From an uncultured Finegoldia sp. (lineage in GTDB: Bacteria; Bacillota; Clostridia; Tissierellales; Peptoniphilaceae), in the NCBI RefSeq assembly GCF_947252345.1, contig NZ_CAMXVC010000013.1, forward strand, positions 1 to 43,157: 43,157 nt of DNA. Reading direction: 5' to 3'. This document shows positions 40,465 through 43,157 of the stretch, piece by piece; position 1 is the stretch's first letter, and the number at the start of each line of letters is the position of its first letter. The position numbers and the translations under genes were made by a program. The notes beneath the pieces were generated by a model. The model was not told the origin of the DNA, searched no databases, and saw only the letters and a list, made by a program, of their open reading frames with translations.

Positions 40465-42084
40465 ATGTTCAAATATATCACACAAAACAAAAAATTATTC
40501 TACTTAACACTTTTTACAGCGCCGATTGCCGTTGGATTTGACATTGGATTGGCATCACTTTTGAGAATTATAACTGATGCAGGAACTAGTGGACAAGAAC
40601 AACTTTTGCCCAGATTAATTCTGATTTCTGTGCTGTACATAATTTTTGCAAGTATTTCCGATTTATTATATCGAAAAAGCACAGTAGAACTTACGAACAA
40701 TTGTATATTTAATGTTAGAAATGATTTGTTCAACAACATAACAGACGAATCTCTCATCAAAATATCTAAACAGAATAGCGGATATTATATATCAATGTTT
40801 TTGAATGATTTGGAAGATTTGAAGATGGATTATTTCAAAAATATGGTGTCTTCTTATCATGAAATTCTAAATTTCGTAATATCTTTAGTTTTGCTTGTCA
40901 AAATCGACATAATAATGGCAGTCACAATAATAATATTTTCTGTGGTGCAACTAGCAGTGCCATTTATTTTCGAAAAATTAATCGAAAAAAGACAAGAAGA
41001 ACTTATGAACATTAGAAATGAATACACGTCGAGTTTGCAAGAATTTGTGAACAATTTCAATTTGATTAAGTTTTTCAAAAGAGAAATTATTTTTCAAAAA
41101 ATCAACCGAGATAAATCCATTGAATATCGTAACGCATCGAATACCAAGGAAACTTTGAGCAAAACTATTTACGTTTTATCATTTGCTAGTTCGTTGGCAA
41201 TGTATTTGGGTTGTATGTTGGTCGGAATTTGGCTAGTGTTTAAGGATAGAATAACCATCGGTCAAGTAATAGAATCCAGTCAATTGATGGCTTATGTGAC
41301 AGGACCGTTGTTGAATTTCACAGATATAATGACAAGTTTCAAATCATCAAAGCCTGTCCAAAACAAAGTTATGAATTTCATCGAAGAAGAACAACCTGTT
41401 GAAGTAGAAGATGAATTTGAATTTAGTAATTTGAAATTAAACAATATTTCGTTCAAATATCCAACAAGCGACAAATACGTATTGAAAAATTTGGATTTTA
41501 CATTTGAAAAAGGCAAAAAATACATTATTATTGGAGAAAGTGGAACGGGTAAATCGACCATATTTAAATTATTGCAAAAACAAGAAATTGCAACAGAGGG
41601 AGAAGTTCAGCTTAACAATAAAAATATTTTGGATATTATAGATAGCACGTATTATTCTAAGATTGGATTTGCAACGCAAGACACTGGAATATTCACAGCC
41701 AGCATTAAGGACAATATATCCTTGTTTGACAACGAACCTGTAGATGACACAATCATCGAACAACTTGGATTGAATGCTTTGATTAATTCCAAACCAAAAG
41801 GAATGGACACTGTAATTTCCAGCGAAGACAAATCTATCTCAGGTGGAGAAAAACAACGTATAGCCATTGCAAGACTTCTCAACGAAAACTTCGACTGTAT
41901 ATTATTAGACGAATCAACATCCTCATTGGATAAAAATAGCGTGGATATCGTTGAAGAATGTATACTTTCGAAAAAGGACTTGACAGTAATAGCAATCACA
42001 CATCATTTGACAAGTAAAGCCATTGAAATGAGTGATTGTATTTTAAAATTAGAAGACGGGAAATTAGTACCAGTTACAATGTAA
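40465..42084 (+). CDS. Half-size ABC exporter (TMD-ATPase fusion)
   Basis: A 539-aa exporter: six membrane helices in about the first 300 residues, then an intact ATPase with Walker A GESGTGKST (357-365), signature ISGGEKQR (458-465), Walker B CILLDE (478-483) and the switch histidine in ITHHL. There is no C39 leader-peptidase domain. Its promoter diverges from the SCIFF precursor gene, so it is a candidate exporter for the matured peptide, although homodimeric lipid or drug export is equally possible. The ribosome site AAGGGGAG is G-rich. It shares overall build with the degenerate protein at 23591-25132. Confidence 0.87.
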   Translation: MFKYITQNKKLFYLTLFTAPIAVGFDIGLASLLRIITDAGTSGQEQLLPRLILISVLYIIFASISDLLYRKSTVELTNNCIFNVRNDLFNNITDESLIKISKQNSGYYISMFLNDLEDLKMDYFKNMVSSYHEILNFVISLVLLVKIDIIMAVTIIIFSVVQLAVPFIFEKLIEKRQEELMNIRNEYTSSLQEFVNNFNLIKFFKREIIFQKINRDKSIEYRNASNTKETLSKTIYVLSFASSLAMYLGCMLVGIWLVFKDRITIGQVIESSQLMAYVTGPLLNFTDIMTSFKSSKPVQNKVMNFIEEEQPVEVEDEFEFSNLKLNNISFKYPTSDKYVLKNLDFTFEKGKKYIIIGESGTGKSTIFKLLQKQEIATEGEVQLNNKNILDIIDSTYYSKIGFATQDTGIFTASIKDNISLFDNEPVDDTIIEQLGLNALINSKPKGMDTVISSEDKSISGGEKQRIAIARLLNENFDCILLDESTSSLDKNSVDIVEECILSKKDLTVIAITHHLTSKAIEMSDCILKLEDGKLVPVTM

Positions 42085-42116
42085 AAAATTGCACGACTAA
42101 CCTCGTGCAATTTTTT
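42083..42116. terminator. Bidirectional terminator shared by convergent genes
   Basis: A perfect 14-bp stem (42083-42096 with 42103-42116) with loop CTAACC has T-runs on both strands. The stop codon of the minus-strand EamA gene is in the loop, so one arm is coding. Confidence 0.9.
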
Positions 42117-43005
42117 CATTTATTATCATTCTTTGTTTTCTTCTATTGTTTAAAAAGTTAATCAATGCTCCGCTGAATATTAACACATAGCCGATTATAC
42201 TTAAATAATCTGGGATTTGATGCAAGAATAAAAATCCGAACAATCCCGTGAAAATTATCGTCGAATAATCAAACACCGATATTTCCGAGGCTGGGGCAAA
42301 CTTGTAAGCCAATGTAATTCCAAATTGTCCGATAAGAGCCGCAAATCCGACGCCGATGAGGGCAAGGATTGACGCTGTATTCATTGGAACAAAATTAAAT
42401 ATCATATATGGGACACAAACCAAACACGAAAATCCCGAGAAGAACGCCACGATAAAAGAACTGTTAACTCCGAGATTGTTCAATTTTCTTACGCAAGTAT
42501 AGGCACCGCCTGCAGAAATTCCACCCAAAATTCCTATTAAATATGGGAAAATTTCGTGGATTTTTAGTGTCGGTTTTACGACGAATAAAACCCCTACAAA
42601 TGCTATTAAAATCGAAATGATGTGTTCTTTTTTTAGCTCTTCTTTGAGGAAAATCCACGACAAAATCAACGTCGCAAAGGGAGCTAGTTTGTTGAGGACT
42701 GACGCATCGGAAATAAAAAGAGTATCCAAAGCGTAATAATTACAAAAAATTCCAATTGTCCCAAATCCTGCCCTCAAAATCAATGGCCTCCAAGGGATTG
42801 ATTTTATATCGTGAAGTTCGTGTACTTTTTCTTTTTTATCTGATTTCAATAAAAGTGCAAATGCCACCAAAAAAGCAACCAAATTTCTGAAGAAACTTTT
42901 TTGAATAGTTGGCAAATCTCCAGCAAGTGGTATAAATAAATTCATAAGTGCAAATCCAAATGCTGAAAGTAGTATTGCTATAATACCTTTAGTTCTGTTA
43001 TTCAT
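42097..43005 (-). CDS. EamA/DMT family permease
   Basis: A 302-aa protein with ten membrane helices as two EamA repeats. The repeat pattern is visible in LNKLAPFATLILSWIFLKEE and in YSTIIFTGLFGFLFLHQIP. DMT permeases export metabolites such as amino acids or S-adenosylmethionine; the substrate cannot be told. A GGAGG ribosome site precedes the ATG. The last six codons form one arm of the shared terminator. Confidence 0.88.
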   Translation of the reverse strand: MNNRTKGIIAILLSAFGFALMNLFIPLAGDLPTIQKSFFRNLVAFLVAFALLLKSDKKEKVHELHDIKSIPWRPLILRAGFGTIGIFCNYYALDTLFISDASVLNKLAPFATLILSWIFLKEELKKEHIISILIAFVGVLFVVKPTLKIHEIFPYLIGILGGISAGGAYTCVRKLNNLGVNSSFIVAFFSGFSCLVCVPYMIFNFVPMNTASILALIGVGFAALIGQFGITLAYKFAPASEISVFDYSTIIFTGLFGFLFLHQIPDYLSIIGYVLIFSGALINFLNNRRKQRMIINEKIARG

Positions 43006-43026
43006 TTATTACCTCCGTATTAATAA

Positions 43027-43035
43027 ATGATATCA
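43027..43035 (-). promoter_or_regulatory. Possible extended -10 promoter of the EamA gene
   Basis: Minus strand TGATATCAT (TG-n-TATCAT) lies about 25 bases upstream of the start codon; no clear -35. Confidence 0.4.
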
Positions 43036-43070
43036 TAAAACAATGTAGAATTAAAATTTCAAATTTTTAC

Positions 43071-43101
43071 AAAAAAATCTGCCAATTGAAAGGCAGATTT
43101 T
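43071..43101 (-). terminator. Terminator of a minus-strand gene lying beyond the window
   Basis: A perfect 10-bp stem AAAATCTGCC/GGCAGATTTT (43074-43083 with 43092-43101) has its T-run on the minus strand. Confidence 0.75.
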
Positions 43102-43107
43102 GGTTGT

Positions 43108-43157
43108 GCACTTAAGTGTGTTGAGCGAACGAAGTGAGCGAAACAAAAAACCACCTG
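43108..43157. repeat. Repeat-like sequence at right edge
   Basis: It contains the palindrome CACTTAAGTG, then GAGCGAACGAAGTGAGCG, and ends in AAACCACCTG, which could be the left arm of a hairpin like the one at the left edge of the window (AACCACCAGC). It is cut by the window end. Repeat or mobile-element origin is inference. Confidence 0.3.

Noticed and set aside
40465..42084. Calling the exporter a dedicated peptide-processing transporter (PCAT)
   Set aside because: It lacks the N-terminal C39 peptidase domain; only its position suggests a link to the SCIFF peptide.

Overview
The window reads as a chromosomal segment of a low-GC, Gram-positive anaerobe of the Clostridia/Tissierellia type. 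A Peptoniphilaceae member such as Finegoldia is my best guess. This is inferred from strong A+T bias, AGGAGG/AGGTG ribosome sites, TTGACA/TATAAT promoters, a T-box leader, the SCIFF peptide with its radical-SAM maturase, and many small ABC exporters. I could not test the species call. There is no rRNA, tRNA, CRISPR array, transposase or phage module.

Layout. 1-3.8 kb: methionine import operon metN-metI-metQ followed by a MetE-C-terminal-like methyltransferase and a terminator. 4.1-6.1 kb: an EF-G-like GTPase. 6.3-9.6 kb (minus): an ABC exporter pair and, upstream, two uncharacterised small genes (one DUF3783). 9.9-12.8 kb: a second ABC exporter (MacB/FtsX type). 13.1-14.6 kb (minus): LemA plus a DUF3137 protein. 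14.6-16.2 kb: a gene-poor, decayed stretch with one intact hypothetical gene and several broken or orphan reading frames. 16.2-21.1 kb (minus): GNAT acetyltransferase, 5-methyluridine rRNA methyltransferase, a stand-alone FakA-middle-domain-like protein, a nuclease-helicase fusion and an acyl-CoA thioesterase. 21.3-25.1 kb: PPC/DUF296 protein, lipoate ligase, lipoyl synthase and an ABC-exporter-like protein whose nucleotide-binding motifs have decayed. 25.2-28.7 kb: YeiH-family exporter, a candidate small RNA (minus), DUF523, a MazF/PemK-like multi-domain protein and Maf. 28.8-32.5 kb: fructose uptake and breakdown (fruK, fruA, class II aldolase). 32.6-34.3 kb: T-box leader and brnQ. 34.4-35.5 kb: two half-size chromate-transporter proteins. 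35.5-37.4 kb (minus): GntR(YtrA-type)-ABC operon. 37.4-40.3 kb (minus): SCIFF precursor, radical-SAM maturase and an Orn/Lys/Arg-decarboxylase-family gene. 40.5-42.1 kb: an intact ABC exporter, divergent from the SCIFF genes. 42.1-43.0 kb (minus): an EamA permease.

How the genes work together. The fructose genes form a chain: FruA imports and phosphorylates fructose, FruK makes fructose-1,6-bisphosphate and aldolase splits it. MetNIQ supplies methionine, and the co-transcribed methyltransferase probably makes or recycles it. LplA and LipA lie in one overlapping unit for protein lipoylation. The SCIFF peptide and maturase form a ranthipeptide system, with a hairpin between precursor and enzyme genes that could set their ratio.

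The most novel-looking signals are (1) a promoter-terminator unit at about 26319-26438 (minus) with no reading frame and two C-rich stretches, a candidate regulatory RNA; (2) the SCIFF locus architecture; (3) an ABC protein with a dead ATP site; (4) a solitary MazF-fold protein with apparent extra SH3-like modules; and (5) the decayed 14.6-16.2 kb region, which carries a 24-base copy of the 3' end of the nearby methyltransferase gene.
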